DNA of 64,000 nucleotides, taken from positions 186,001 through 250,000 of the forward strand of contig NZ_JACHCG010000005.1 of assembly GCF_014200595.1 (NCBI RefSeq). Direction: 5' to 3'. Under the pieces are notes generated by a model that saw nothing but the letters and a program-made list of their open reading frames with translations, searched no databases and was not told where the DNA came from. The translations under genes and the position numbers were made by a program. This document shows, piece after piece, positions 9,691-18,261 of the stretch; within the stretch, counting starts at the first letter, position 1, and each line of letters opens with the position of its first letter. The stretch comes from Pedobacter cryoconitis (lineage in GTDB: Bacteria > Bacteroidota > Bacteroidia > Sphingobacteriales > Sphingobacteriaceae).

Positions 9691-12600
9691 ATGTTTAAGA
9701 AATTCATAGAAAGACCCGTACTGGCTACGGTGATCTCCATTTTACTGTTAATACTTGGGTTCTTAAGTATTACAAAACTCCCGGTCACTCAATTTCCTGA
9801 AATTGCGCCGCCTAGTGTATTCGTAACAGCGGTATATCCTGGTGCAAATGCAGAAACCGTGGCGCGTACGGTTGCTCCGTCGTTAGAAGATGCGATTAAT
9901 GGTGTAGAGAATATGACCTACATTAAGTCAACTTCAAGTAATGATGGCTCACTAAGCCTTCAGGTTTACTTTAAACTTGGCACAGACCCCGATCAGGCGG
10001 CAGTAAACGTACAAAACAGGGTATCGCAAGCCATTAGTCAGTTACCAACCGAAGTAGTTCAGATTGGTGTAACTACACAAAAGCAGCAAAATAGTATGAT
10101 TATGTTCATGTCTATTTATGATGACAGTAAGAAATATGATGCTGCATTTGTGGAAAACTATGCGAAGATCAATGTGATCCCTGTACTTAAAAGAGTTACA
10201 GGAGTTGGTAACGTTACTGTATTCGGAAACAAAGATTATGCGATGCGCATCTGGTTAAACCCGGAACAGATGGCTTCTTATGGGCTAACTCCGCAAGAAG
10301 TGATGGCAGCTATTCAGGATCAGAATGTGGAAGCAGCCCCGGGTAAATTCGGTGAAGGCAGTAAAGAAGCATTTGAATATGTACTTAAATATAAAGGTAA
10401 ATCTAATCAGCCTTTAGGCTTTGAAGAGATGATTATCCGTGCAAATGCGGATGGGTCTGTATTGCGTGTAAAAGATGTGGCAAAAGTTGAATTCGGTTCT
10501 TATACCTACAGTGGTGACACCTGGGTGAATGGGAAGTTCGGTGCAGGTATGGCTATTTACCAAACCGCAGGTTCTAACGCGAACAAGGTACAGGAAGATA
10601 TCAATGAAGCGATGCTGAAACTGTCAAAAACTTTTCCCAAAGGCTTAAAATATGAAACCCCTTTGAGTACAAAAGTTCAGCTTGATCAATCGATTTCACA
10701 AGTAATACACACCTTGATAGAAGCATTTATATTGGTTTTTATCGTGGTATTTATCTTCCTTCAAGACTTTAGATCGACGTTGATCCCTGCTGTTGCCGTG
10801 CCGGTAGCAATTATTGGAACCTTCTTTTTTATGCAGTTATTCGGGTTCTCGATCAACTTGTTAACGTTGTTCGCCCTGGTACTTGCCATTGGAATTGTAG
10901 TGGATGATGCCATCGTTGTGGTGGAGGCTGTCCATGCAAAAATGGAACATGAGCATCTTGCCGCAAAACCAGCCACTATATCGGCGATGCATGATATAAC
11001 CGGAGCGGTTATTTCGATTACACTGGTTATGGCAGCTGTATTTTTACCAGTAGGTTTCATGGAGGGCCCGACGGGTGTATTCTACAGACAGTTTGCGTTT
11101 ACGCTGGCCATCGCTATTGTGATTTCAGCAGTGAATGCGTTAACACTGAGCCCCGCATTATGTGCGTTATTTCTGAAAAACAACCATACCGCACCAGCTC
11201 AAAAGACAAAGTTCAGCGACCGGTTCTTTACTGCATTCAATACTGGTTTTTCAGCAATGACTGATCGGTACATTAAAAGTATCAAAGTGCTGATCCGCTT
11301 TAAATGGGCAAGTTTTGGTGCATTGGCTTTACTAATGCTTTTAACTTTCTGGATGCTGCGTACCACGCCTAAAGGTTTTATTCCGGATGAGGATGGTAGT
11401 TTCATCGTATTTTCTTTATCGATGCCAGCCGGATCTTCTCTGGACAGAACCGGAAAGGCATTGAAGAAAGCTGACAGCATAATTAAAACCATACCTGCCG
11501 CTGAAGGGGTTACCAGCATTTCTGGCTATGATATGTTAAGTTCAGCCACCAGTCCATCATTTGGTGTAGGCTTTATTAAATTAAAAGATCTGGATAAAAG
11601 AGGAGAGGTTAAAAACATTAATGAGATCATTGGTGTGATGAATCAAAAACTATCTACGATTCTGGAAGGCAGCATATTTGTGTTTACCATGCCAACTGTC
11701 CCTGGTTTTGGGAATGTGAGCGGATTGGAATTTGTTTTACAGGACCGTACGGGAGCCAGACTGGATAAATTCAGTGAAATTGCACAGGGATTTACCCAGG
11801 AATTGATGAAGCGTAAAGAAATAGAGGCTGCATTTACCACTTTCAGAACTGATTATCCGCAGCTGGAAATGGAAGTTGACGCTGTAAAAGCCAAGCAACT
11901 CGGTGTCAGTATAAAAGAGCTGATGGGTGTAATGCAAGCTTATTACGGAAGTATACAAACCTCAGACTTCAACCGTTTCGGCAAGTATTACAGAGTAGTT
12001 GTCCAGGCAAATGTAGCTTCAAGAGCTACACCGGAGTCTATGAATGGAATATTTGTAAAAAACAACAGTGGCCAGATGGCTCCTGTCAATACCTTAATTA
12101 AATTGAAAAGGGTTTATGGCCCTGAAACGGTAGCCCGTTACAATCTTTTCAATGCGATTAGTATTAATGCAATGGCTAAAGCCGGATTCAGTACAGGTGA
12201 TGCGATTAAAGCCACAGAGGAAGTTGCAGCTAAATACCTACCAGAAGGTTATAGTTATGAATGGACTGGAATGTCATTGGAAGAAAAAACATCTGGCGGA
12301 CAGGCAGCAACCGTATTTGGCTTGTGTTTACTTTTCGTTTACTTCCTGCTGGCAGCGCAATATGAAAGTTATATTTTACCGCTCGCAGTTATTCTTTCGG
12401 TTCCCGTAGGTATTCTGGGCGTATTGTTAGCTGTTAATATGGCTGGCCTGGAGAATAATATTTATGTTCAGGTAGCTATGGTCATGCTGATCGGTTTACT
12501 GGCTAAAAATGCGATCCTGATTATTGAATATGCTGTACAAAGACGTAAGGCAGGAATGACCTTGTTAGATTCAGCTCTTGAAGCATCTAAACTCAGGCTG

Positions 12601-12822
12601 CGTCCGATTATTATGACCTCTCTTGCATTTATCGTCGGGTTAATCCCATTGATGCGCGCTGTTGGGCCATCAGCATTGGGTAACCGTTCTATTGGAACAG
12701 GTGCGGCAGGCGGAATGGTACTGGGTGTAATTCTGGGTGTGTTTATTATCCCGGTACTTTACGTCGCCTTTCAGTATTTACACGAAAAAATAAGTGGTAA
12801 GCCTACCGCGATAGAAAGTTAA
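9691..12822 (+). CDS. RND multidrug efflux permease (AcrB/HAE1 family)
   Basis: The inner-membrane, proton-driven pump of the tripartite system; its 1043 residues are close to AcrB (1049). The N-terminus MFKKFIERPVLATVISILLL is typical, with twelve transmembrane helices in two repeats and two large periplasmic loops. The proton-relay pair is visible as GIVVDDAIVVVE in TM4 (about residue 405), and the TM10 lysine in LLAKNAILIIEYA (near 935). The hydrophobic type, without heavy-metal (CusA) motifs, points to HAE1 drug/detergent export. Adaptor and channel genes flank it in the usual order. Confidence 0.96.
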   Translation: MFKKFIERPVLATVISILLLILGFLSITKLPVTQFPEIAPPSVFVTAVYPGANAETVARTVAPSLEDAINGVENMTYIKSTSSNDGSLSLQVYFKLGTDPDQAAVNVQNRVSQAISQLPTEVVQIGVTTQKQQNSMIMFMSIYDDSKKYDAAFVENYAKINVIPVLKRVTGVGNVTVFGNKDYAMRIWLNPEQMASYGLTPQEVMAAIQDQNVEAAPGKFGEGSKEAFEYVLKYKGKSNQPLGFEEMIIRANADGSVLRVKDVAKVEFGSYTYSGDTWVNGKFGAGMAIYQTAGSNANKVQEDINEAMLKLSKTFPKGLKYETPLSTKVQLDQSISQVIHTLIEAFILVFIVVFIFLQDFRSTLIPAVAVPVAIIGTFFFMQLFGFSINLLTLFALVLAIGIVVDDAIVVVEAVHAKMEHEHLAAKPATISAMHDITGAVISITLVMAAVFLPVGFMEGPTGVFYRQFAFTLAIAIVISAVNALTLSPALCALFLKNNHTAPAQKTKFSDRFFTAFNTGFSAMTDRYIKSIKVLIRFKWASFGALALLMLLTFWMLRTTPKGFIPDEDGSFIVFSLSMPAGSSLDRTGKALKKADSIIKTIPAAEGVTSISGYDMLSSATSPSFGVGFIKLKDLDKRGEVKNINEIIGVMNQKLSTILEGSIFVFTMPTVPGFGNVSGLEFVLQDRTGARLDKFSEIAQGFTQELMKRKEIEAAFTTFRTDYPQLEMEVDAVKAKQLGVSIKELMGVMQAYYGSIQTSDFNRFGKYYRVVVQANVASRATPESMNGIFVKNNSGQMAPVNTLIKLKRVYGPETVARYNLFNAISINAMAKAGFSTGDAIKATEEVAAKYLPEGYSYEWTGMSLEEKTSGGQAATVFGLCLLFVYFLLAAQYESYILPLAVILSVPVGILGVLLAVNMAGLENNIYVQVAMVMLIGLLAKNAILIIEYAVQRRKAGMTLLDSALEASKLRLRPIIMTSLAFIVGLIPLMRAVGPSALGNRSIGTGAAGGMVLGVILGVFIIPVLYVAFQYLHEKISGKPTAIES

Positions 12823-12843
12823 CAGACCTTTAGAAATCCGAAC

Positions 12844-14256
12844 ATGAAACTGAATAAATATATATACCTTTTAGCTGTACCACTGGCATTATCGGCTTGC
12901 AAAACCGGAAAAAACTATGTGAGGCCGCAAACTGCCCTGCCCGGACAATTCAATACCAGCGCAGCGGCAGCTTCCGGTAAAAGTATAGCAAATATTGCTT
13001 ATAAAGATTTCTTCACAGAGCCAGCTTTAAGGCAATTAATAGATAGCGCGGTACTGCGTAATTTTGATCTGGCTTTTGCTATTAAGAATATAGAAAGTGC
13101 CCGGTTAAGCTTGAAACAGGCAAATGCGAGCCTGTTTCCCGATCTTAATCTGCAAGTCAATGCAGCGACTAACAGATCTTCAGATAATAGTATCAATGGA
13201 ATGAGTGCCGCCATGTTTGCCGGATCAAAACATATAGAAGATTACAATGTGAGTTTAGGCTTGTCGTGGGAAGCGGACATCTGGGGGAAAATCGGAAGGC
13301 AAAAAGAAGCTGCGCGCGATACTTACCTGCAAACTGAAGCTGCCGCAAGGGCAGTTCAAACCCAGGTGGTAGCGAATGTAGCACAGGGCTTTTTTAACCT
13401 GCTGATGCTGGATGCGCAACTGGAAATAGCACACCATAATATGATACTGAACGATAGCACATTAATGGTTATCCGTTTACAGAAGGAGGCGGGACAGGTC
13501 AATAGTCTTGCTGTTCAGCAGGCTGAGGCACAACGCCTTTCTGCTGCATTGCTTGTTCCACAACTAGAACAGACGATTGCCATTCAGGAAAATGCATTAA
13601 GGACTCTGGCAGGTGCTCTACCTTCAAAAATTGAAAGGAAAGTGAGCCTGACAGCCTTTGCTGTACCTGAGCACCTGACTACAGGTATTCCCGCAGATAT
13701 ACTGGCAATCCGGCCTGATGTTAAAGCTGCGGAATTAGCTGTCATGGCCGCCAATGCAAAGGTTGGAGCAACCCAGGCAAATATGTACCCTTCTTTAAAT
13801 ATCACAGCAAGCGGCGGTATTAATGCTTTTAAAGCAAGTAATTGGTTTAATATCCCTGGTTCATTATTTGGTACGGTAGCTGGAGGATTAACACAGCCAA
13901 TTTTTCAGCGCCGGCAGTTAAAAACGCAGTTTGAAATTGCCAAAGTAGAGAAAGATAAGTCTGTTATCGAGTTTAAGAGATCTGTAGTTAACGCGGTAAC
14001 TGAGGTTACTGATGCGCTTGTCAAACTGGAAAAACTAAAAAAACAACGTGAACTGGAAGAATCAAGGGTACAAACTTTAAAGCAGGCGATTAAAAATGCA
14101 GATATGCTGTTCAAAAATGGAATGGCAAATTATCTGGAGATCATTACTGCACAAAGTAACGTATTGCAGAGTGAATTGAACCTCATGGATATAGAGCGTC
14201 AGCAGCTGGGCGCAATGGTAGATCTTTACCGTTCACTTGGCGGAGGATGGAATTAG
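12844..14256 (+). CDS. Outer-membrane efflux channel lipoprotein (OprM/NodT family)
   Basis: The trimeric TolC-like exit duct of the efflux system. The lipobox LSAC gives Cys19, and KNYVRP directly after is the typical mature start of NodT-type lipoproteins. Two OEP domains (about 60-250 and 275-465) carry the long coiled helices. W-E-A-D-I-W-G-K near 142-149 and R-P-D-V-K-A-A-E-L near 295-303 are family signatures. The 470 residues are normal. It is the last gene of the efflux operon, 21 bases after the pump gene. Confidence 0.95.
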   Translation: MKLNKYIYLLAVPLALSACKTGKNYVRPQTALPGQFNTSAAAASGKSIANIAYKDFFTEPALRQLIDSAVLRNFDLAFAIKNIESARLSLKQANASLFPDLNLQVNAATNRSSDNSINGMSAAMFAGSKHIEDYNVSLGLSWEADIWGKIGRQKEAARDTYLQTEAAARAVQTQVVANVAQGFFNLLMLDAQLEIAHHNMILNDSTLMVIRLQKEAGQVNSLAVQQAEAQRLSAALLVPQLEQTIAIQENALRTLAGALPSKIERKVSLTAFAVPEHLTTGIPADILAIRPDVKAAELAVMAANAKVGATQANMYPSLNITASGGINAFKASNWFNIPGSLFGTVAGGLTQPIFQRRQLKTQFEIAKVEKDKSVIEFKRSVVNAVTEVTDALVKLEKLKKQRELEESRVQTLKQAIKNADMLFKNGMANYLEIITAQSNVLQSELNLMDIERQQLGAMVDLYRSLGGGWN

Positions 14257-14362
14257 TAGTGTAAAAGCCAGAATTGTTTTAGATATTTGCAGAATAAATA
14301 TCGCTGAAATCCTATTTAACGATCTCCCGATCCTATTTACTCTCATTATCTAAAACAACAAC

Positions 14363-15208
14363 ATGGCAACGCCGGCAACAAAAGAACATGCAAAGAATAT
14401 CGCACTGATAATTTTAGGAACCCTTATTTTCGCTTCGGGTATCAACTACTTTGCTATTCCCAATAAACTGTCTGAGGGCGGAGTGATCGGTCTTACTATT
14501 GTTGCCTTTTACTATTTTCATTGGTCACCTGGTATCCTGAACCTGATTCTGAATGCTATACTGATGGCAATAGGCTATAAGTTACTCGACAAACGTACGA
14601 TCGTTTATACGTTGTTTGGTATATTTTTCTCTTCACTATTTTTGTTTCTTACAGAGAATACACATCCTCCTTTAACTTCCGATCCGCTGCTTGCGGCAAT
14701 ATTTGCAGGTTTATTTGTAGGTGGAGGTATAGGCCTGGTCTTTCTTTCGGGAGGAACAACTGGTGGCTCAGCCATTATTGCCAGGCTGTTTCAAAAGCTA
14801 TGGGGATGGAAGCTGGGTACAGCAATGTTAATTGTTGATATTGTCGTAATCGGGCTCTCTACTTTCATTATTGGCCCTGAAAAAACGATGTATACGCTGG
14901 TTGCAGTTTATATTGGCGCAAGAGTCGTGGATTTTATTGTTGAAGGATTTAACACTAAAAAAGCAGTGACCATTATCTCTGCACAATCGGTGATGATTGC
15001 TGAGAAAATAACGATGGGCCTGGTTAGAGGGGCAACGGTATTACATGGCCATGGCGCTTACACGAAAGACCGTAAAGAGGTTATTTATGTGGTGATCAGC
15101 AAACCCGAACTTATAGAATTAAAAACGATGGTACACGAAACAGATCCTGATGCTTTTGTAGTGATCCATGATGTCCATGACGTTTTCGGTAAAGGATTTA
15201 CCATTTAA
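14363..15208 (+). CDS. YitT-family membrane protein (DUF161 + DUF2179)
   Basis: A 281-residue integral membrane protein. Five to six hydrophobic helices occupy about residues 12-185, with the glycine-rich FVGGGIGLVFLSGGTTGGSA segment (115-134) that marks the YitT family. The C-terminal DUF2179 domain (about 195-280) contains T-I-I-S-A-Q and G-R-G-A-T-V-L-H-G-type sequence, here L-V-R-G-A-T-V-L-H-G-H-G-A-Y. The biochemical role of the family is not settled. It stands alone between the efflux genes and a terminator. Confidence 0.9.
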   Translation: MATPATKEHAKNIALIILGTLIFASGINYFAIPNKLSEGGVIGLTIVAFYYFHWSPGILNLILNAILMAIGYKLLDKRTIVYTLFGIFFSSLFLFLTENTHPPLTSDPLLAAIFAGLFVGGGIGLVFLSGGTTGGSAIIARLFQKLWGWKLGTAMLIVDIVVIGLSTFIIGPEKTMYTLVAVYIGARVVDFIVEGFNTKKAVTIISAQSVMIAEKITMGLVRGATVLHGHGAYTKDRKEVIYVVISKPELIELKTMVHETDPDAFVVIHDVHDVFGKGFTI

Positions 15209-15238
15209 AAATAGCCTGCAAGTTTGCAGGCTATTTTT
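15207..15238. terminator. Bidirectional terminator between yitT-like and S41 genes
   Basis: AAAAATAGCCTGCAA and its exact inverse TTGCAGGCTATTTTT form a near-continuous stem with A and T runs on the two sides. It overlaps the very end of the plus-strand gene and sits 4 bases before the stop of the minus-strand protease. Confidence 0.88.
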
Positions 15239-15241
15239 ATT

Positions 15242-16639
15242 TTATTTCTTTTCCAAAAGTTGTTGTGCTGCTGTTACCCAATTTTGAGCTGGTGTCAATA
15301 TATAGTCCGGCTTGATCCCGACATTATCTATACCCATTCCCATATCTACCCTTCTGCTGCGGCTTGTGGCATAATGCAGCGCATAAGGCATACAGCTAAA
15401 AGAAATATCCCTGACATTCGCGTAATCCAGTACCCCGGCAGAGTTTTCTCCCATCACAATGATCTTTTTACTCTGTTTTGCAGTTAAAAGAAATTGCTCC
15501 GTAGTCGATCCGCATCCCTTGTTAATCAAGACCACAATCTTTTTGGGAAAAGCTTTGATACTATCTAGTACCAGATCATTATCTGCCCCCAGGCTGATGA
15601 ACTGGTCGCGGTGAAGCTCCATATCCTTTATTTTTTCACGGATAAATACTTTCTGGTCTTCGGGAATATCATTCATTTTTAGCAGTCCTCTCCATCCTTC
15701 CTCATTATCTTCTGAGGCCAGGATATCCGGTCCGATAGTCTTAATTTTATTCGTATACAAATAAGGGAGTAAAGGTCTGTAGGAAAAATCGGCCCCACCG
15801 CCATTATTCCTCAAATCAAGAATCAGGTTAGGTGTTTTTTCCAGAATTGCCTGATTTGCCTGAATTACAGAGTCAATACTTTTAGCATTTCTCTGATTAA
15901 AGGTACCAATCTGGATATAAAATGTCTGGTCTGAAAGTGATTTACAAGAAATGTCGTTTGTCAGTATTTTTTCTGTTTTCACGCCTGCTGTACCTTCTCT
16001 CTGCCAATCGCCAAATGTATTTTGACTCAGCTTTAATGAGACAGATTCCGGTGTATAATATCTGTCATAGATGATTCCTTTTAAGCTGGCCTTCTGGGCT
16101 TTCAATTCCATCATTACAAAACCTGGTTTCCATGCTTTATTTTTAGATTCGAGAATTACACCTGCATAATCACGAAAGCCATTTTCACTTTTGATCAGTG
16201 CGACTTTATAAACAGAGTCTTTGCTCCAGTAAATACCTGCTGCTGATACCGATTTCTTTAAGCTGTCTATATCCTGAGTACTGATTTCGTGTTTTTCAAG
16301 ACCTGCGACTAACCTGTCCTGATCTGCATCATATTTCTCTTTAGAAAGCCTGTTACGTCCAACTTCAATATGCCCATCTTTAAAAAAACCGATCCATTCG
16401 TTAATCAAATTGACGCAGTAAGCTGATGAGGTGATCTTTTGGGATCTTTCTAATACCTGGGCTGAATATTTTTGATACGCTATTTTGGTTTTAGGATTTA
16501 CTTTATCTCTGAACCCGGCATAGTTCTTTTCAATCTTATGTTTAACATATTGAAATTCTTCTGCACAATTACAGCTCTGAGAGAAGCTGCGGGTCTGAAA
16601 CAGAAACAAGAGAAGGAGAGAAATAAGGGTTACTTTCAT
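15242..16639 (-). CDS. S41-family (C-terminal processing-like) secreted peptidase
   Basis: A 465-residue exported serine protease. The signal peptide ends near residue 21 (SFSQ), leaving a mature N-terminus with Cys-x-Cys. The tail-specific protease core is seen in LILDLRNNGGG (272-282) and NKGCGSTTEQF (373-383), where S378 is the likely nucleophile, followed by G-E-N-S-A-G near 397. An N-terminal FFKDGHIEVG motif (85-94) supplies the usual D-G-H. No PDZ domain is obvious between the two parts. It is monocistronic, with an exact TATATTTG promoter box about 23 bases before the start. Confidence 0.88.
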   Translation of the reverse strand: MKVTLISLLLLFLFQTRSFSQSCNCAEEFQYVKHKIEKNYAGFRDKVNPKTKIAYQKYSAQVLERSQKITSSAYCVNLINEWIGFFKDGHIEVGRNRLSKEKYDADQDRLVAGLEKHEISTQDIDSLKKSVSAAGIYWSKDSVYKVALIKSENGFRDYAGVILESKNKAWKPGFVMMELKAQKASLKGIIYDRYYTPESVSLKLSQNTFGDWQREGTAGVKTEKILTNDISCKSLSDQTFYIQIGTFNQRNAKSIDSVIQANQAILEKTPNLILDLRNNGGGADFSYRPLLPYLYTNKIKTIGPDILASEDNEEGWRGLLKMNDIPEDQKVFIREKIKDMELHRDQFISLGADNDLVLDSIKAFPKKIVVLINKGCGSTTEQFLLTAKQSKKIIVMGENSAGVLDYANVRDISFSCMPYALHYATSRSRRVDMGMGIDNVGIKPDYILTPAQNWVTAAQQLLEKK

Positions 16640-16661
16640 ATGGGCTAAACTGGTGATTGAT

Positions 16662-16669
16662 CAAATATA
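16662..16669 (-). promoter_or_regulatory. -7 promoter element of the S41 peptidase gene
   Basis: Read on the minus strand this is TATATTTG, an exact match to TAnnTTTG, 22 bases before the ATG. A well-spaced -33 element was not found. Confidence 0.5.
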
Positions 16670-16968
16670 ATTATATCTGTAGGATCAGCACAGCAATAAA
16701 GAAATACAGCATATTTTTTACAGGATTTCCAATGCTATTTAAATCTTCGCCCGGAGTCAGATTCAATTGAATCAGAATAATATATTTCAATATTATCATA
16801 TTAATAAATTTATAAAGAAATCAACCGGATAATATATCAAATACGCAAAATAATAACTGCATTTATTATTAAATAATATAAATATTAAATATAATTATTT
16901 TACTATTTAATATTGTTAAATTTATTCTAAGTATCAAATAACTGATACACAACAACCTAACCAAACCT
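16670..16968. other. AT-rich spacer with small palindromes
   Basis: About 300 bases without a gene. A 14-bp palindrome GATTCAATTGAATC lies at 16760-16773. The inverted repeat GTATCA (16931-16936) / TGATAC (16943-16948) lies about 20 bases before the next start codon and could be an operator. The rest is almost pure A and T. Confidence 0.45.
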
Positions 16969-17508
16969 ATGAAAAATCTAACCATTTTCAATCTGTTAAA
17001 GTCTAAGACAGCACTGATCGTTTTAGCAGGCACGATGATTCTTGCTTCCTGTAAAAAAGAAGTTGAAGTTCAAAATCCTGGTTCACAGGATGTTTCAACA
17101 ACAAAAGTCGATGCTGAGGTGTGGCGTAAAGCTAACCTGACCAATTATGAATCCTACCCACTTCCAGGAAGCCCGGAATGTGTTGAGTTTAACGGCTGTA
17201 CCTGGGCAGGCCAGTTTGCATTTCTTAATGATAAACAAACTTTAAGCTGGGTAAAAGCAAACAACATTGTCTCTATTCATTCAAAAGACGCAGGGAAGTA
17301 TAAGTTAAAAACATTTAGAATAAGACAGGGAAGCAAACAAATAGACGCCAAAGTTTACGACAACTGTTCTGATTCTGATTGTGATGGATGCTGTACCATT
17401 AATGCCAATGAAAATGGGATTGGCTTCCTGATAGATCTGGAGAAATATACAGTACAACGTTTCGGATCGGGATCAGGCATTGTAGAATGGAGATGCCTTG
17501 ATTGCTAG
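16969..17508 (+). CDS. Cysteine-rich lipoprotein, possible double-psi beta-barrel
   Basis: A 179-residue lipoprotein (lipobox LASC, Cys28). Eight further cysteines lie at 71, 77, 133, 138, 141, 142, 176 and 179, enough for several disulfides. The order of elements, N-G-C-T-W-A-G-Q-F, then K-T-F-R-I-R-Q-G with V-Y-D-N-C, the cluster CSDSDCDGCC, I-D-L-E-K-Y, and a final G-I-V-E-W-R-C, resembles the barwin/expansin double-psi barrel, which likewise ends in a V-x-W-R segment. This likeness is my inference; no catalytic role follows from it. A terminator separates it from the next operon. Confidence 0.75.
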   Translation: MKNLTIFNLLKSKTALIVLAGTMILASCKKEVEVQNPGSQDVSTTKVDAEVWRKANLTNYESYPLPGSPECVEFNGCTWAGQFAFLNDKQTLSWVKANNIVSIHSKDAGKYKLKTFRIRQGSKQIDAKVYDNCSDSDCDGCCTINANENGIGFLIDLEKYTVQRFGSGSGIVEWRCLDC

Positions 17509-17531
17509 CTCTAAAGGGCTTTGTTAAAATA

Positions 17532-17566
17532 AAAGGGGAGTTTTCTCATTAGAGAAACTCCCCTTT
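17532..17566 (+). terminator. Hairpin terminator after the cysteine-rich lipoprotein
   Basis: AAAGGGGAGTTT-CTC pairs with GAGAAACTCCCCTTT around an ATTA loop, with one bulged T. The T run after the stem is only three bases, so termination may be partial. Confidence 0.7.
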
Positions 17567-17615
17567 ATGCTGTAGATTTCTTATCTTCCGGCAATATATA
17601 GCTCAAATTCAATCC

Positions 17616-17930
17616 ATGAAAAAATTAGTAATCGGCATCTTTGCTTTATCTCTTATGGCATGTAAACAGGAAAATGACGACAAAGTTAAAGAAATAGATA
17701 AAAACGGTTCAGTAGAAACTAAAGTTCACATTTCGCACCTGAATGATTCACTTGATGTCATGAAGACTGAAAATATATTCTGGGTTAAGCATAAGAACGT
17801 TAAAGAAGTTACGAGATTAGATACGATCCCCGCCCTTGGATTCTCCACTGAACAGGGAGAAAATAGCGCTGGCCAGGATACCACTTTAAAAATCAAAAAA
17901 AACTACCAGCTCTTTATTACAGTAAATTAA
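17616..17930 (+). CDS. Small lipoprotein of unknown function, first gene of the YgiB/YgiC-like operon
   Basis: A 104-residue lipoprotein with a short signal and lipobox LMAC (Cys16). The mature part is rich in Lys, Asp and Glu, then contains H-I-S-H-L-N-D-S-L-D, an I-F-W-V-K-H-K-N segment and a hydrophobic C-terminal YQLFITVN. No family is recognised. It ends one base before the next lipoprotein starts, so it belongs with the YgiB-like and YgiC-like genes and may take part in the same process. Confidence 0.7.
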   Translation: MKKLVIGIFALSLMACKQENDDKVKEIDKNGSVETKVHISHLNDSLDVMKTENIFWVKHKNVKEVTRLDTIPALGFSTEQGENSAGQDTTLKIKKNYQLFITVN

Positions 17931-17931
17931 T

Positions 17932-18261
17932 ATGAAGAAATCAAAAGTTGTAAACCTGGTACTGATTACCGCAGCTTTAGCTTCCTGTAGTAAACCTAAA
18001 CCAGACTGGGACTCTAATGAAGTGTATATGCGGTCTGATACGACTGCTAATTATACACATACCCAGGGTATGCATCTCTCTCCATTTTTGTGGTATTATG
18101 CATTCAGGCCTTATGGCATGTTTTACGGAGGCAGGTATCATCATTCCGGTTATTATTCCTCTTCACTTTCTGAGCGCTCTAATATTGGCAGATCGGCCAT
18201 GAAAGGTGCGGCGATAAGAGGTGGATTTGGCGGTTCACATTCATTTTCGGTCTCCTCGTAA
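17932..18261 (+). CDS. YgiB-like (DUF1190-like) small lipoprotein
   Basis: A 109-residue lipoprotein (lipobox LASC, Cys19). The middle, F-L-W-Y-Y-A-F-R-P-Y-G-M-F-Y-G-G, is aromatic and glycine-rich; the end has A-I-R-G-G-F-G-G-S and a serine-rich tail. E. coli YgiB, as I recall it, has the same order: lipoprotein signal, an aromatic/Gly-Met segment, then T-R-G-G-F-G-E-S and a serine-rich tail, and it is also encoded just before YgiC. Sequence likeness alone is slight; the operon position makes the call. Its stop overlaps the start of the ligase gene (TAATG). Confidence 0.65.
   Translation: MKKSKVVNLVLITAALASCSKPKPDWDSNEVYMRSDTTANYTHTQGMHLSPFLWYYAFRPYGMFYGGRYHHSGYYSSSLSERSNIGRSAMKGAAIRGGFGGSHSFSVSS

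Noticed and set aside
15224..15487. Plus-strand frame over the S41 peptidase end
   Set aside because: It is the shadow of the protease gene and starts inside the terminator.
16760..16773. Palindrome GATTCAATTGAATC as a regulator site
   Set aside because: It shares only a short GAATC half with the 6261 repeat and lies in very AT-rich DNA, about 200 bases from the next start, so no assignment was made.
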